Assembly (NCBI RefSeq): GCF_900129175.1 | Contig: NZ_FQUI01000001.1 | Coordinates: 109,516 to 173,515, forward strand | Direction of reading: 5' to 3' | Origin: Marinitoga hydrogenitolerans DSM 16785 | Lineage (GTDB): Bacteria; Thermotogota; Thermotogae; Petrotogales; Petrotogaceae | DNA: 64,000 nt | Part shown: piece after piece, positions 30,582-39,497 of the stretch | Numbering within the stretch: the first letter of the stretch is position 1 | Layout: each line of letters begins with the position of its first letter | The notes under the pieces: generated by a model | Told to the model about the DNA's origin: nothing | The model's input: the letters and a program-made list of their open reading frames with translations, nothing else | Databases searched by the model: none | Made by a program: the position numbers and the translations under genes

Positions 30582-32764
30582 GCTAACTCCTCCTCTGATA
30601 ACTGAGAATAAGCTATTTCTCTATATGTTGAACATGTTTTCATTAATTCCTCATGTGTTCCTTTACCAACTATTTCACCTTCATCTAATACAATAATTTG
30701 TTCAGCATTCATAATTGTAGATATTCTTTGAGCAACTATTATTATAGTACTGTTTTTAGTATATTCTTTCATCTTTTTTCTAACAGATAAATCTGTCTTA
30801 AAATCAAGCGCAGAAAAACTATCATCAAAAATTAAAATTTTAGGCTTTTTTGCAAGCGCTCTTGCTATAGATAATCTCTGTTTTTGACCACCAGAAAAAT
30901 TCTTACCTTCTTGAGAAACTTCTTCTTTAAATCGTTTTGGTAGCTTATTAATAAATTCTAGAGACTCTGATACATCTGCAACTTTTTCCATTTCTTCATC
31001 TGTTAAATTTTCATTTCCATATTTTATGTTTGATTCAATAGTTCCACTAAACAAAACAGATTTTTGAGGAACATACCCTATATATTTTCTTAACTCATTT
31101 TGAGTTAATTCTCTTACATCTATATCATCTATTAAAACCTGTCCCTTATCAACATCATAAAATCTTGGAATTAAATTAATAAGTGTTGATTTCCCTGAAC
31201 CAGTAGAGCCAATAATAGCTGTTGTTTGACCTGGCATTGCTGTAAAGGTTATATTTTTTAATGCATAATCTTCTCCGCCTGGATATTTAAAATATACATT
31301 TTTAAATTCTATTTTACCATTTGGTTTTTTAATATTTTTAGGTTTTTCAGGATCCACTATTGTCGGTTCTACTTCTAAAACCTCCGCAACACGCGATGCA
31401 GAAACCGATGCTCTTGGAAATAAAATGAATATCATTGCCATCATTAAAAATGAAAATATTATTTGCATTGCATATTGTATAAATGCCATCATATCTCCAA
31501 CCTGTAAGTTAAAATTATCTATCTTATGTGTTCCTACCCATACAATCAATAACATTGTTCCATTCATAACAAATAACATTGCAGGCATCAAAAAAGCCAT
31601 CAATCTGTTTACAAATAAATTTGTTTTTGTCAACTCTTTATTTACTTCATCGAATCTCTTTTTTTCTCTCTCTTGGGTATTGAATGCTCTTATAACCATC
31701 ATTCCTGTTAGACTTTCTCTTGAAACAAGGTTAAGCTTATCAACTAATTTTTGTATTAATTTAAATTTAGGCAATGCAAATGCAAATATTATCCCTATAA
31801 ACACCAATAAAGATATTACTGCAACCCCTATTATCCATGACATAGATGGACTTTTATCAAGTGCTCTAATCAAACCACCAACTGCAAGTATTGGTGCATA
31901 AAACACTATTCTAATTAAAATAACCATTAAATTTTGTATTTGAGTAATATCATTTGTGGTTCTTGTAATTAATGAAGCTGTTGAAAATTTATCCATTTCT
32001 TCTCCAGAAAAATTCTCCACCTTTGAAAAAATTTTCTTTCTTAAATCCTTCGCTAAACCTGCTGCTGTTTTAGAACCTAACAATCCAACAATTATAGCAC
32101 TTATGACACCAATTAATGTCACTAATAGCATCCATACCCCTGTTTTTAATATATATTTCTTTTGAGAATTATATAAATCTATTCCTAATTTCTCATATTC
32201 TGTTTTCACTGACTGAATAAGGGATTGTTTTACCATCTCATCCCCTAATATATTTATTTTTTCATATATGTTATTTGCAAAATCAATTCTTTGATTTAAA
32301 GGCAAAAATATCAATAATTTAAATATATCCAATTTTGAGTTTTTATTTATTTTTAAACCTTCAGTTTCTCCTCTTTCTATTGCATTTACTGCAATAAATG
32401 ATTTAGCTAATATTTTTTCCAGATTTGAATCATTAGAAAAATTTTTCCTTACATAAATATCCTCTTTTTCTAATAATGGATATTGTGATATATATTCATT
32501 ACTTCCTTTTTTTATGTATGCATAATTTTTTAAAACAAGTTCTTTTTCTGCTTTATCCATAAACATAAATAATCTTTTCATAGTTGTATTAGAAAGTGCT
32601 TTTGGTAAGGTATCTTCTATACCACTTTGTTGAATACCAACATTTACTATATCCGACATATAATCCGGCAATGCAAGATTAGTCATCGCTTGAATATATA
32701 ATAATGCTATCGCTAATATTAAATATAAAGTATATGGCTTTAAATACTTCATTATCTTTAGCAT
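30578..32764 (-). CDS. ABC exporter subunit with degenerate ATP site and large ectodomain
   Basis: A half-transporter of 728 residues. Membrane helix 1 (about 12-30) and helix 2 (from about 208) are separated by some 160 residues, a charged helical insert that must lie outside the membrane. The ATPase domain has Walker A GSTGSGKSTL and a full SGGQKQR signature, but Walker B is ILIFDDSFSALD with Asp in place of the catalytic Glu, and the switch is IIVAQRIST with Gln for His. This marks the degenerate site of a heterodimer with the downstream subunit. A GGAGGAGA site precedes the ATG, and the MarR gene ends 2 bases before it, so the regulator and exporter are one operon. Confidence 0.93.
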   Translation of the reverse strand: MLKIMKYLKPYTLYLILAIALLYIQAMTNLALPDYMSDIVNVGIQQSGIEDTLPKALSNTTMKRLFMFMDKAEKELVLKNYAYIKKGSNEYISQYPLLEKEDIYVRKNFSNDSNLEKILAKSFIAVNAIERGETEGLKINKNSKLDIFKLLIFLPLNQRIDFANNIYEKINILGDEMVKQSLIQSVKTEYEKLGIDLYNSQKKYILKTGVWMLLVTLIGVISAIIVGLLGSKTAAGLAKDLRKKIFSKVENFSGEEMDKFSTASLITRTTNDITQIQNLMVILIRIVFYAPILAVGGLIRALDKSPSMSWIIGVAVISLLVFIGIIFAFALPKFKLIQKLVDKLNLVSRESLTGMMVIRAFNTQEREKKRFDEVNKELTKTNLFVNRLMAFLMPAMLFVMNGTMLLIVWVGTHKIDNFNLQVGDMMAFIQYAMQIIFSFLMMAMIFILFPRASVSASRVAEVLEVEPTIVDPEKPKNIKKPNGKIEFKNVYFKYPGGEDYALKNITFTAMPGQTTAIIGSTGSGKSTLINLIPRFYDVDKGQVLIDDIDVRELTQNELRKYIGYVPQKSVLFSGTIESNIKYGNENLTDEEMEKVADVSESLEFINKLPKRFKEEVSQEGKNFSGGQKQRLSIARALAKKPKILIFDDSFSALDFKTDLSVRKKMKEYTKNSTIIIVAQRISTIMNAEQIIVLDEGEIVGKGTHEELMKTCSTYREIAYSQLSEEELA

Positions 32765-32765
32765 C

Positions 32766-33191
32766 TTATCTCTCCTCCAAAATATTATTTAATATTTTTA
32801 ATCCTTCAATAACTTTATCTAAATCATCTTCTGGTACATTTTTCAACATCTCTTCCATTTGCTTTTCAACATTGATATGGCTTTTTTCAGCAATTTCCTT
32901 AAATTTTTCTGTTATCTCAACAAAAACTTTTCTTCTATCTTTTTCATCTCTTACCCTTTTCACAAATCCCTGATTTTCCAACCTATCTATAATTCCTGAA
33001 ACTGTACTATTAGATAATCCCATTTTTTTACTTAAATCGCTAATTTTCATGTTTCCATTCTTCATTAAAACTCCCAATAACATCCATTGAGAATGCGTAA
33101 ATTGCATATTGTTAAAATGTTCTGACATAAATTTTTTGAAATTTTCTTTTATCTCTTTTATTAAAACAATAATCTCAAAACTTTTATTCAA
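32766..33191 (-). CDS. MarR family transcriptional regulator
   Basis: A winged-helix repressor of about 141 residues. The DNA-binding part is clear: MKISDLSKKMGLSNSTVSGIIDRLENQG followed by the wing RVRDEKDRRKVFVEITEK; the flanking helices would form the dimer. It is co-transcribed with the ABC exporter, the common layout for a ligand-relieved repressor of an efflux pump. An in-frame GTG at 33200 is part of the AGAGGTGG ribosome site, so the TTG at 33191 (6-base spacing) is the likelier start. A tandem 16-bp repeat lies just upstream. Confidence 0.9.
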   Translation of the reverse strand: MNKSFEIIVLIKEIKENFKKFMSEHFNNMQFTHSQWMLLGVLMKNGNMKISDLSKKMGLSNSTVSGIIDRLENQGFVKRVRDEKDRRKVFVEITEKFKEIAEKSHINVEKQMEEMLKNVPEDDLDKVIEGLKILNNILEER

Positions 33192-33206
33192 TTGAACCAC
33201 CTCTTT

Positions 33207-33238
33207 ATAAGAATATTTTTACATAAGAATATTTTTAC
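33207..33238. repeat. Perfect tandem 16-bp repeat in front of marR, possible operator
   Basis: Two adjacent identical copies (33207-33222 and 33223-33238) of ATAAGAATATTTTTAC. Each contains the near-palindrome AAGAATATTTTT centred on AATATT. They lie 7-16 bases upstream of the marR ribosome site, where a self-repressor would bind. The role is inferred from position. Confidence 0.6.
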
Positions 33239-33258
33239 TCGAATTCATCATCTTAAAA

Positions 33259-33297
33259 AATTATTTCGCACACGAATATTTCGTGTGCGAAATAATT
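33259..33297 (-). terminator. Long perfect hairpin after the LUD gene
   Basis: Two perfect 18-base arms (33259-33276 and 33280-33297) around the loop TAT. On the minus strand it is followed by TTTTTAAG, which fits a Rho-independent terminator for the LUD gene 80 bases upstream. The arm core CGCACACGAA is unusually GC-rich for the region. Confidence 0.75.
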
Positions 33298-33375
33298 ATA
33301 ATCTTTAATTATTTACTTTTTGTTACGTTTTTTTAAAATATCTTCAAATATATATTCTAACATAAAGATAATCAG

Positions 33376-34017
33376 TTATAATCCTAAATCCTCTTTTACT
33401 AAAATTATTTTAAATCTCCCAGGATGTCGAACACCACTTTCCACTATAACCCTGTGAATACAAATTCTCTCTGGGGAATTACAATCATCACATTTTCCTG
33501 TATAAGTACATGGTGTATCAAAATTTAATCTCTTTGAATTCATAGGTGATATATTTTCAATTCTTTTATTTGCGCTTTCCAAATCAGGAACCACTTTATT
33601 CATACCTGCTATAATTATCACATATTTCGGACCAAAAATCATAGGAGCTACTCTTGTACCATTACCATCAAGTTGAACAATTTTTCCATCTTCTGTTATT
33701 GCATTTGCGCTGCACAAAAAATAATCTGCTTTAAACATTTCAAAATATATATTTTCTAACTCATCTTTTGACTTAACATTGTATCTATCCAAAAAATTAA
33801 AATTTCCATTTCTCAAAAAATCCAATACTCCACATTCTGATAGCGTCAGGCTTCCACCAACAGCAACCATTGAATTCTCTTTCATAATATCTTTTAACAA
33901 TGGCACAACATCTGTTTTTTTATTAACAAGATAAGCATCATGTTTTTTTCTCTTTAATCTCTCAACAACCTTTTCTCCAAGCTTTTGATATTTCCACTCC
34001 CATAGTTCTTCCCTCAT
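33376..34017 (-). CDS. LUD-domain protein (LutC/YkgG-like)
   Basis: A 213-residue single-domain LUD protein. The family includes LutC, part of lactate oxidation, but many members are of unknown function. Visible features are MVAVGGSLTLSECGVLDFL, the ANAITEDGKIVQLDGNGTRVAPM core with a conserved D-G-N-G, and GPKYVIIIAGMNKVVPDL. A Cys group near the C-terminus (CTYTGKCDDCNSPERICIHR) could bind metal. No lutA or lutB is nearby, so lactate use should not be inferred. The ATG at 34017 has a TAGGAGGCGGG site; an in-frame ATG nine codons upstream precedes the ribosome site. It has its own promoter. Confidence 0.85.
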   Translation of the reverse strand: MREELWEWKYQKLGEKVVERLKRKKHDAYLVNKKTDVVPLLKDIMKENSMVAVGGSLTLSECGVLDFLRNGNFNFLDRYNVKSKDELENIYFEMFKADYFLCSANAITEDGKIVQLDGNGTRVAPMIFGPKYVIIIAGMNKVVPDLESANKRIENISPMNSKRLNFDTPCTYTGKCDDCNSPERICIHRVIVESGVRHPGRFKIILVKEDLGL

Positions 34018-34058
34018 TAATTCCCGCCTCCTATAAATAAACATCTGTTTGTAATTTT

Positions 34059-34087
34059 ATTGTATATTATTAAGTCAATATTGTCAA
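34059..34087 (-). promoter_or_regulatory. Promoter of the LUD gene
   Basis: On the minus strand a perfect TTGACA (34082-34087), a 17-base spacer and TACAAT (34059-34064), ending 41 bases before the start codon. Confidence 0.82.
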
Positions 34088-34195
34088 GAACATACTAATT
34101 AAAATACAAAACTTTTTCTTTACAGCATATTGTAACTTTTTTTTAACCTTTATCTATTATTATTATATAGCTTTAAATTAAACAGGGGGTGTCCT

Positions 34196-35302
34196 ATGTT
34201 TGACAGAAAAACTTTTGTAGAAATAAACATTAATAACTATTTGCACAACCTTCAATTAATAAAAGATAGAAATAAATCAAATATAATTCCTGTTTTGAAG
34301 GCTGATGGATACGGCCATGGTGCAATTCAATTATCAAAAGCTGCTTACGATTTTGGAGTAGATTTAATTGCTGTTGCATTTTTAGGGGAAGGAATAGAAA
34401 TAAAAAAAAATGGGGTTAATATAGAAACACTGGTATTTAATTATGTTACACCAAAATATATAAAAGAAAATATTGAAAATTTTATATATACTATTGGTTC
34501 ATTGGATCAGTTAGAAGAATTAATAAATTATTTTGGGAAAGATATTAAAAACATTAAACTCCATATAAATATAAATACAGGAATGAACAGAATGGGATTA
34601 AATATCAAAGATTTAGACAAAATGATTAAAATAATTAAAGATTATAATTTAAATATACATGGGATATACTCGCATTTTGCAACTGCTGATAATCTGGATG
34701 ATTTTGTTAAAGAACAATATGAACTTTATATAAATGCTGTAAATTATATAGAAAACGCTAATATAAATATACCCATAAAACACATATCAAATTCCGCAGC
34801 TTCTTTATTTTTTCCTGAATATTCTCTGGATTATGTAAGACCTGGCATAGCCACTTATGGTCTTCAACCTTCAGATATAAAAATTGAAAAAAATTTAAAA
34901 CCTGTATTAACTTGGAAAAGCATCGTTGCAAGAATCGGTATTTTAAAGAAAAACGAAAGTGTAAGTTATGGTAGAACTTTTTTTGCTGATAAAGATATTC
35001 CTATTGCAACTATCCCAGTAGGATATGCAGACGGATATTTCAGACAACTTTCAAATAAAGGTTATGTTTTAATCCAAGGTGAAATATGTAATATAATAGG
35101 AAGAGTATGTATGGATCAGTTTGTCGTTGAAACGACTAAAATCCCAGAAATTAAATTGGGTGAAGAAGTTGTTTTAATTGGAAAACAAAAAGAAAAACAG
35201 CTATATGCTGAAAATTTAGCCAAATTAGCTGGAACTATAAACTATGATATAACGTCAAAAATAACAAAAAGAGTTCCACGCGTTTATATAGAGGAGGCAT
35301 AA
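34196..35302 (+). CDS. alr: Alanine racemase
   Basis: A PLP enzyme that makes D-alanine for peptidoglycan. The 368 residues carry the PLP lysine K35 in PVLKADGYGHG and the second catalytic residue Y258 in VSYGRTFF, plus the HINTGMNRMG and SNSAAS segments and the VCMDQFVVE motif of the C-terminal barrel. A CAGGGGGTG ribosome site precedes the ATG. It begins a four-gene operon with an exoribonuclease-like gene, topA and ddl; ddl uses the product. The 150 bases upstream hold weak -10-like TATATA at 34164-34170 but no clear promoter. Confidence 0.97.
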   Translation: MFDRKTFVEININNYLHNLQLIKDRNKSNIIPVLKADGYGHGAIQLSKAAYDFGVDLIAVAFLGEGIEIKKNGVNIETLVFNYVTPKYIKENIENFIYTIGSLDQLEELINYFGKDIKNIKLHININTGMNRMGLNIKDLDKMIKIIKDYNLNIHGIYSHFATADNLDDFVKEQYELYINAVNYIENANINIPIKHISNSAASLFFPEYSLDYVRPGIATYGLQPSDIKIEKNLKPVLTWKSIVARIGILKKNESVSYGRTFFADKDIPIATIPVGYADGYFRQLSNKGYVLIQGEICNIIGRVCMDQFVVETTKIPEIKLGEEVVLIGKQKEKQLYAENLAKLAGTINYDITSKITKRVPRVYIEEA

Positions 35303-35303
35303 A

Positions 35304-36341
35304 ATGAATAATAATGGTATGAATTTAGGCGACCTTTTAAAAGAAAAAGGTCAATTAACAAATGATTTATTAAGTGAAACTTATATATCTGAATTAAAAC
35401 CAAATGATTCAAAAGAAATTGAAGGAAAGGTTGTAAGTAAAAGATTGCAAACTACAAGAGATGGAAAAGAATTTTTACTTTTCACTATAAGCGATAAAAC
35501 TGGAACTTTAAGAGCTATAGATTGGTTCAACGCAAGAGAAAATTCAAAAAATATTAATATTGGTGATGTTATTCGGCTAAAAGGAAAAATCGTAGTTTTT
35601 GAAAATCGCTTACAATTAAATGTAGAAAAAAACTATGAAATCTACAAATTAAAAGAAAATGAAATAAACCAGGAAAAATTCATAAAAACATCTTCTAAAA
35701 ATATCCATCAATTAAAGGATGAATTACAATCATTTATTGAAGTTATAAAAAATCCATATATTAAAGAACTCTTGACATACATTTTTATAAAAGATAAAAA
35801 ATTTTATACTGAATTTTCCCATGCTCCTGCTGCAATAAATGTACATCATGCATATAAACATGGATTATTAGAGCATACTATCGATGTTGCAAAACTATGT
35901 GACTCTATTGCTAAAAATTATATAAATATTGTAAATAAAGATATTCTTATTGCTGGAGCTTTACTTCATGATATTGGTAAAACTAAAGAATATAAGATAA
36001 CTCCGTCCGGTATAGAAAAAACAGATGCCGGGGAACTAATAGGGCACATTGCAATTGGAATTCACATGGTTTCAGAATATGCAAAAAAAATACATAATTT
36101 CCCAAAAGAATTATTAGATGAGATTTTGCATATGGTTGCATCACACCATGGGGAATTAGAATGGGGTAGCCCAATTGTACCTAAAACAATTGAAGCTTTT
36201 ATTCTTCATTTTGCGGACAATCTAAGCTCAAAAGTTGAACAGGTAAAAAATCATATAGAAGAATCCAATAATCTCAAATGGACTGATTATCATAAAAATC
36301 TCGGAAGAAAATTTAAAATAACAAAAATGGAGGACAAATAA
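35304..36341 (+). CDS. OB-fold and HD-domain 3'-5' exoribonuclease (YhaM-like)
   Basis: Residues about 30-130 form an OB fold of the tRNA-anti type (KEIEGKVVSKRLQTTRDGKEFLLFTISDKTGTLRAIDWF). Residues about 165-320 form an HD domain (HHAYKHGLLEHTIDVAKLC, then LLHDIGKTKEY and HMVASHHGELEWG), with metal-binding His and Asp in place. This order and length match Bacillus YhaM, a 3'-5' exoribonuclease. The family match is good; activity is inferred. It starts 2 bases after alr and its stop overlaps the topA start (TAATG). Confidence 0.85.
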   Translation: MNNNGMNLGDLLKEKGQLTNDLLSETYISELKPNDSKEIEGKVVSKRLQTTRDGKEFLLFTISDKTGTLRAIDWFNARENSKNINIGDVIRLKGKIVVFENRLQLNVEKNYEIYKLKENEINQEKFIKTSSKNIHQLKDELQSFIEVIKNPYIKELLTYIFIKDKKFYTEFSHAPAAINVHHAYKHGLLEHTIDVAKLCDSIAKNYINIVNKDILIAGALLHDIGKTKEYKITPSGIEKTDAGELIGHIAIGIHMVSEYAKKIHNFPKELLDEILHMVASHHGELEWGSPIVPKTIEAFILHFADNLSSKVEQVKNHIEESNNLKWTDYHKNLGRKFKITKMEDK

Positions 36342-38590
36342 TGCAAAAAAAAGCTAAAAATGTTGTAATAGTTGAATCACCAGCAAAAGCTAAAACGATA
36401 GAAAAATATTTAGGTGCTGACTATACTGTTGTTGCATCTAAAGGGCATATAAGAGACCTACCTCAAAAAAAATTTGGCGTTGATATAGAAAAAGGATTTA
36501 ATCCCGACTTTGAATTAATGCCTGGAAAGGAAAAGGTCGTTTCTGAATTAAAAAAGGTCACAAAAGGAAAAAAAGTATATCTTGCACCTGATATGGATAG
36601 GGAAGGTGAGGCTATTGCATGGCATCTTAGCCATTTACTCAATTTAGACGAAAATGAAAAAAATAGAATTATTTTCTCTGAAATTACGAAAAATACTATA
36701 TTAGAAGCTATTAATTCTCCTAAAAAAATAGATGATAATAAAGTTGGAGCACAATTAGCCAGAAGAATATTGGATAGAATTGTTGGGTATAAAATTAGTC
36801 CAATACTATGGCGTATATTAAAAAATTATAATACAAGTGCTGGAAGGGTTCAATCAGCTGCATTAAAAATTTTAGTTGATAGAGAAAGAGAAATTTTTAG
36901 ATTTAAACCAAAAGAATTTTATAAAATCTTTTTGAAATATATGGAACAAGAAATACCTTTAGTCAAAATCAATGGAAAAAAATTTAAAAAAGAAAGTATT
37001 ACAGAAAAAAAGAAAAATGAAATATTAAAAGACTTAGAAAATACAACATATTCAATAGAAAACGTTATAGAAAAAGAAACAAAAAAGAATCCCCCTCAAC
37101 CTTTTATAACAAGTACATTACAACAAAGCGCTATATCCAAATATGGATGGTCTTCTAAAAAAACCATGCAAATAGCACAAAAATTATATGAAGGTGTTGA
37201 AACAAAAGATGGCCCTACTGCTTTTATAACTTATATGAGAACAGATTCTACAAGGATTTCAGAAGAAGCACAAAAAAAAGCTACAAATTATTTAAATGAA
37301 AATTTTGGAAAAGAATATATTGGAAATTTCAAAATTAAAAAAACAAAGAAAAAAATCCAAGATGCTCATGAAGCTATTAGACCAACTGATGTATACATGG
37401 ATCCACAAAAAGCCAAATCTTTAATTTCTGGCGATTTATTAAAACTATATACTTTAATATGGAACAGATTTATGGCATCTCAATCATCGCCATCAAAATA
37501 TTTAGAAAAAACATATACAATTACAGATAATTCAAAAAAGTATATCTTTGAAGCTACAGGAAAAAAACGTATTTTTGATGGATTTGAAAAATTTTGGAGT
37601 GCATCTTTCGGAGAAAAAAAATACGAATTACCCGAAAAGGGAATCTTAAAGCCCATAACATTAAATGCAGAAAAAGATGAAACAAAACCACCTTCAAGAT
37701 ATACAGAAGCATCACTTGTAAAAGAAATGGAATCAAAAGGAATTGGAAGACCTTCTACATATGCAACAATTATCACCACATTATTGAATAGAAAGTATGT
37801 TATTAAACAGAAAAATAATCTTTTACCTACATTAGTTGGATTTGTTGTTTCAGACCTGTTAGAAAAAAATTTCCCAGAAATAGTGGATATTAGCTTTACC
37901 GCAAAAATGGAAGAAGAGTTAGATAAAGTAGAATCAGGTGAAGTTTTTTGGAAAGATGTTTTAAAAGATTTTTATAGTGAATTTGAAAAATTTTTAATAG
38001 AAACAGAGAAAAAAATGAAAGAGAAAGCTTTAGATTTTTATTATAAATCCAATATAAAATGCGAAAAATGTAAAGCTGATATGGAATTACAATTTGGGAG
38101 ATATGGGTTATATTTAAAATGTCCTAAATGTGATGAAAATAAAGGACTACCAAAAGATGTTTTAGGAGTTACTATTGATAAGATGGTATATATCCCTGAA
38201 AACACAATAATTGCTTCAATTGAAAAAGGTAAAGAAGAAAAAACCGGAGAAAAATGTCCTAAATGCGGAGGAGATTTGATTATAAAAAGTGGAAGATTTG
38301 GAAAATTTATCGCCTGTTCAAACTACCCAGAATGCAAATATACCGCTCCATTACCTGCACGAGGAAAATGTCCTAAATGTGGAAATACCGTTGGTAAATT
38401 AAAAAGTAAAAAAGGTAAAATATATTATAAATGTAATGATTGTGGAGAAATGTTCTGGGATGAACCATCTAATTATAGATGTCCCTCATGTAATGGTCCA
38501 TTATTTTATAAAAAGAAAAATAAAGAAGAAATGCTATACTGCCCTGAAGAAAAAACTTTTTATAAAGAGAGTGAGTTGGATGAAATATAA
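36341..38590 (+). CDS. topA: DNA topoisomerase I (type IA)
   Basis: It relaxes negative supercoils through a single-strand break. The 749 residues have the Toprim domain (VIVESPAKAKTIEKYLG, then APDMDREGEAIAWHL with the acidic metal site), the active-site tyrosine Y298 in TYMRTDSTRIS, and SKGIGRPSTYATII. After residue 560 there are four cysteine modules: CEKCKAD...CPKC, CPKCGGD...CSNYPEC, CPKCGNT...CNDC and CPSCNG...C; the last is incomplete. It overlaps the gene before by 1 base and ddl by 11 bases. Confidence 0.97.
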   Translation: MQKKAKNVVIVESPAKAKTIEKYLGADYTVVASKGHIRDLPQKKFGVDIEKGFNPDFELMPGKEKVVSELKKVTKGKKVYLAPDMDREGEAIAWHLSHLLNLDENEKNRIIFSEITKNTILEAINSPKKIDDNKVGAQLARRILDRIVGYKISPILWRILKNYNTSAGRVQSAALKILVDREREIFRFKPKEFYKIFLKYMEQEIPLVKINGKKFKKESITEKKKNEILKDLENTTYSIENVIEKETKKNPPQPFITSTLQQSAISKYGWSSKKTMQIAQKLYEGVETKDGPTAFITYMRTDSTRISEEAQKKATNYLNENFGKEYIGNFKIKKTKKKIQDAHEAIRPTDVYMDPQKAKSLISGDLLKLYTLIWNRFMASQSSPSKYLEKTYTITDNSKKYIFEATGKKRIFDGFEKFWSASFGEKKYELPEKGILKPITLNAEKDETKPPSRYTEASLVKEMESKGIGRPSTYATIITTLLNRKYVIKQKNNLLPTLVGFVVSDLLEKNFPEIVDISFTAKMEEELDKVESGEVFWKDVLKDFYSEFEKFLIETEKKMKEKALDFYYKSNIKCEKCKADMELQFGRYGLYLKCPKCDENKGLPKDVLGVTIDKMVYIPENTIIASIEKGKEEKTGEKCPKCGGDLIIKSGRFGKFIACSNYPECKYTAPLPARGKCPKCGNTVGKLKSKKGKIYYKCNDCGEMFWDEPSNYRCPSCNGPLFYKKKNKEEMLYCPEEKTFYKESELDEI

Positions 38591-39476
38591 TATCGCTTTA
38601 ATATACGGGGGCAATTCTAATGAGCGAGAAATCTCTAAACTCAGTGCAAAAAATGTAGAAAAAGCTTTAAAAAAGCTAAATTATGCTGTTTTAAAATATG
38701 ATTTAAAAAATGAATTTGATAAATTCTTAGCAATTTATCAAAAAATAGATCTTGTTTTTAATGTTGTTCACGGATTTGAAGGTGAAGATGGTACATTACA
38801 AAAAAAATTAGAAGAATTAAATATTAAATATGTTGGTTCAAATTCTATAGTTTCAAAAAATACTTTTGATAAATTAACTTTCATAAAGAATATTGAAGAT
38901 AATTTTTATGTCCCAAAATATTATTCAACAACAAAATATATAAATCCGCCTTTTTCGTTTCCACTAATAATAAAACCAAGGAAAAGCGGATCAAGTTTAG
39001 GTATTCATATATGCCATAATTTGGATGAGTACAAAAAACATTTGAATGAAGAATTAAAAACATATGGGGAAATAATTATTCAAGAATTTATCAACGGAAG
39101 AGAGATTTCTGTGAGTATAATAGAAATAAATAAAAAAATTATCGTTCTTCCTATATTGGAAATAAAACCAAAAAAAGAATTTTATGATTTTGAAGCAAAA
39201 TACACTGAAGGCATGACAGACTTTGAAGTGCCTGCAAAAATAAACAAAAAACTTGAAAATAAAATTATAATGGATTTTAAAAAAATATTTAAAACTATAG
39301 GTTTAAAAGATTTTGCAAGAATAGATGCAATTATTAAAGATAATAAATATTATATACTTGAGGCAAATACAATACCAGGATTAACGAAACTAAGCGATTT
39401 ACCACAATCTGCAAAAGCATACGGTTTATCCTTTGAAAGATTAATAGATATTTTAATAAAAAACAATCTGGGTTGA
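38580..39476 (+). CDS. ddl: D-alanine--D-alanine ligase
   Basis: An ATP-grasp enzyme that joins two D-alanines for the peptidoglycan stem. The 298 residues start MKYNIALIYGGNSNEREIS, continue with NVVHGFEGEDGTLQ, the glycine-rich KPRKSGSSLGI loop, and end with the DAII...YILEANTIPGLT metal and substrate site. A longer in-frame extension into topA (from 38436) is rejected: it is out-of-frame topA sequence, and GAGTGAG lies just upstream of 38580. The start overlaps topA by 11 bases, suggesting translational coupling. Confidence 0.96.
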   Translation: MKYNIALIYGGNSNEREISKLSAKNVEKALKKLNYAVLKYDLKNEFDKFLAIYQKIDLVFNVVHGFEGEDGTLQKKLEELNIKYVGSNSIVSKNTFDKLTFIKNIEDNFYVPKYYSTTKYINPPFSFPLIIKPRKSGSSLGIHICHNLDEYKKHLNEELKTYGEIIIQEFINGREISVSIIEINKKIIVLPILEIKPKKEFYDFEAKYTEGMTDFEVPAKINKKLENKIIMDFKKIFKTIGLKDFARIDAIIKDNKYYILEANTIPGLTKLSDLPQSAKAYGLSFERLIDILIKNNLG

Positions 39477-39492
39477 TGAAACCTGGATTGTT
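39462..39492. terminator. Terminator between ddl and the GGDEF gene
   Basis: AACAATCTGGGTT (39462-39474) pairs with AACCTGGATTGTT (39480-39492) through two G-T pairs, with a 5-base loop and a following T run (TTTTTCTTTATTTT). It includes the ddl stop and lies 6 bases from the end of the converging gene, so it probably serves both. Confidence 0.85.
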
Positions 39493-39497
39493 TTTCT

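Noticed and set aside
33376..34017. Lactate utilisation protein LutC
   Set aside because: Only the LUD domain is present; no lutA or lutB is nearby and a C-terminal Cys cluster is unlike LutC.
38436..38579. 48-residue extension of ddl into topA
   Set aside because: It is topA DNA read out of frame; the conserved Ddl start is at 38580.
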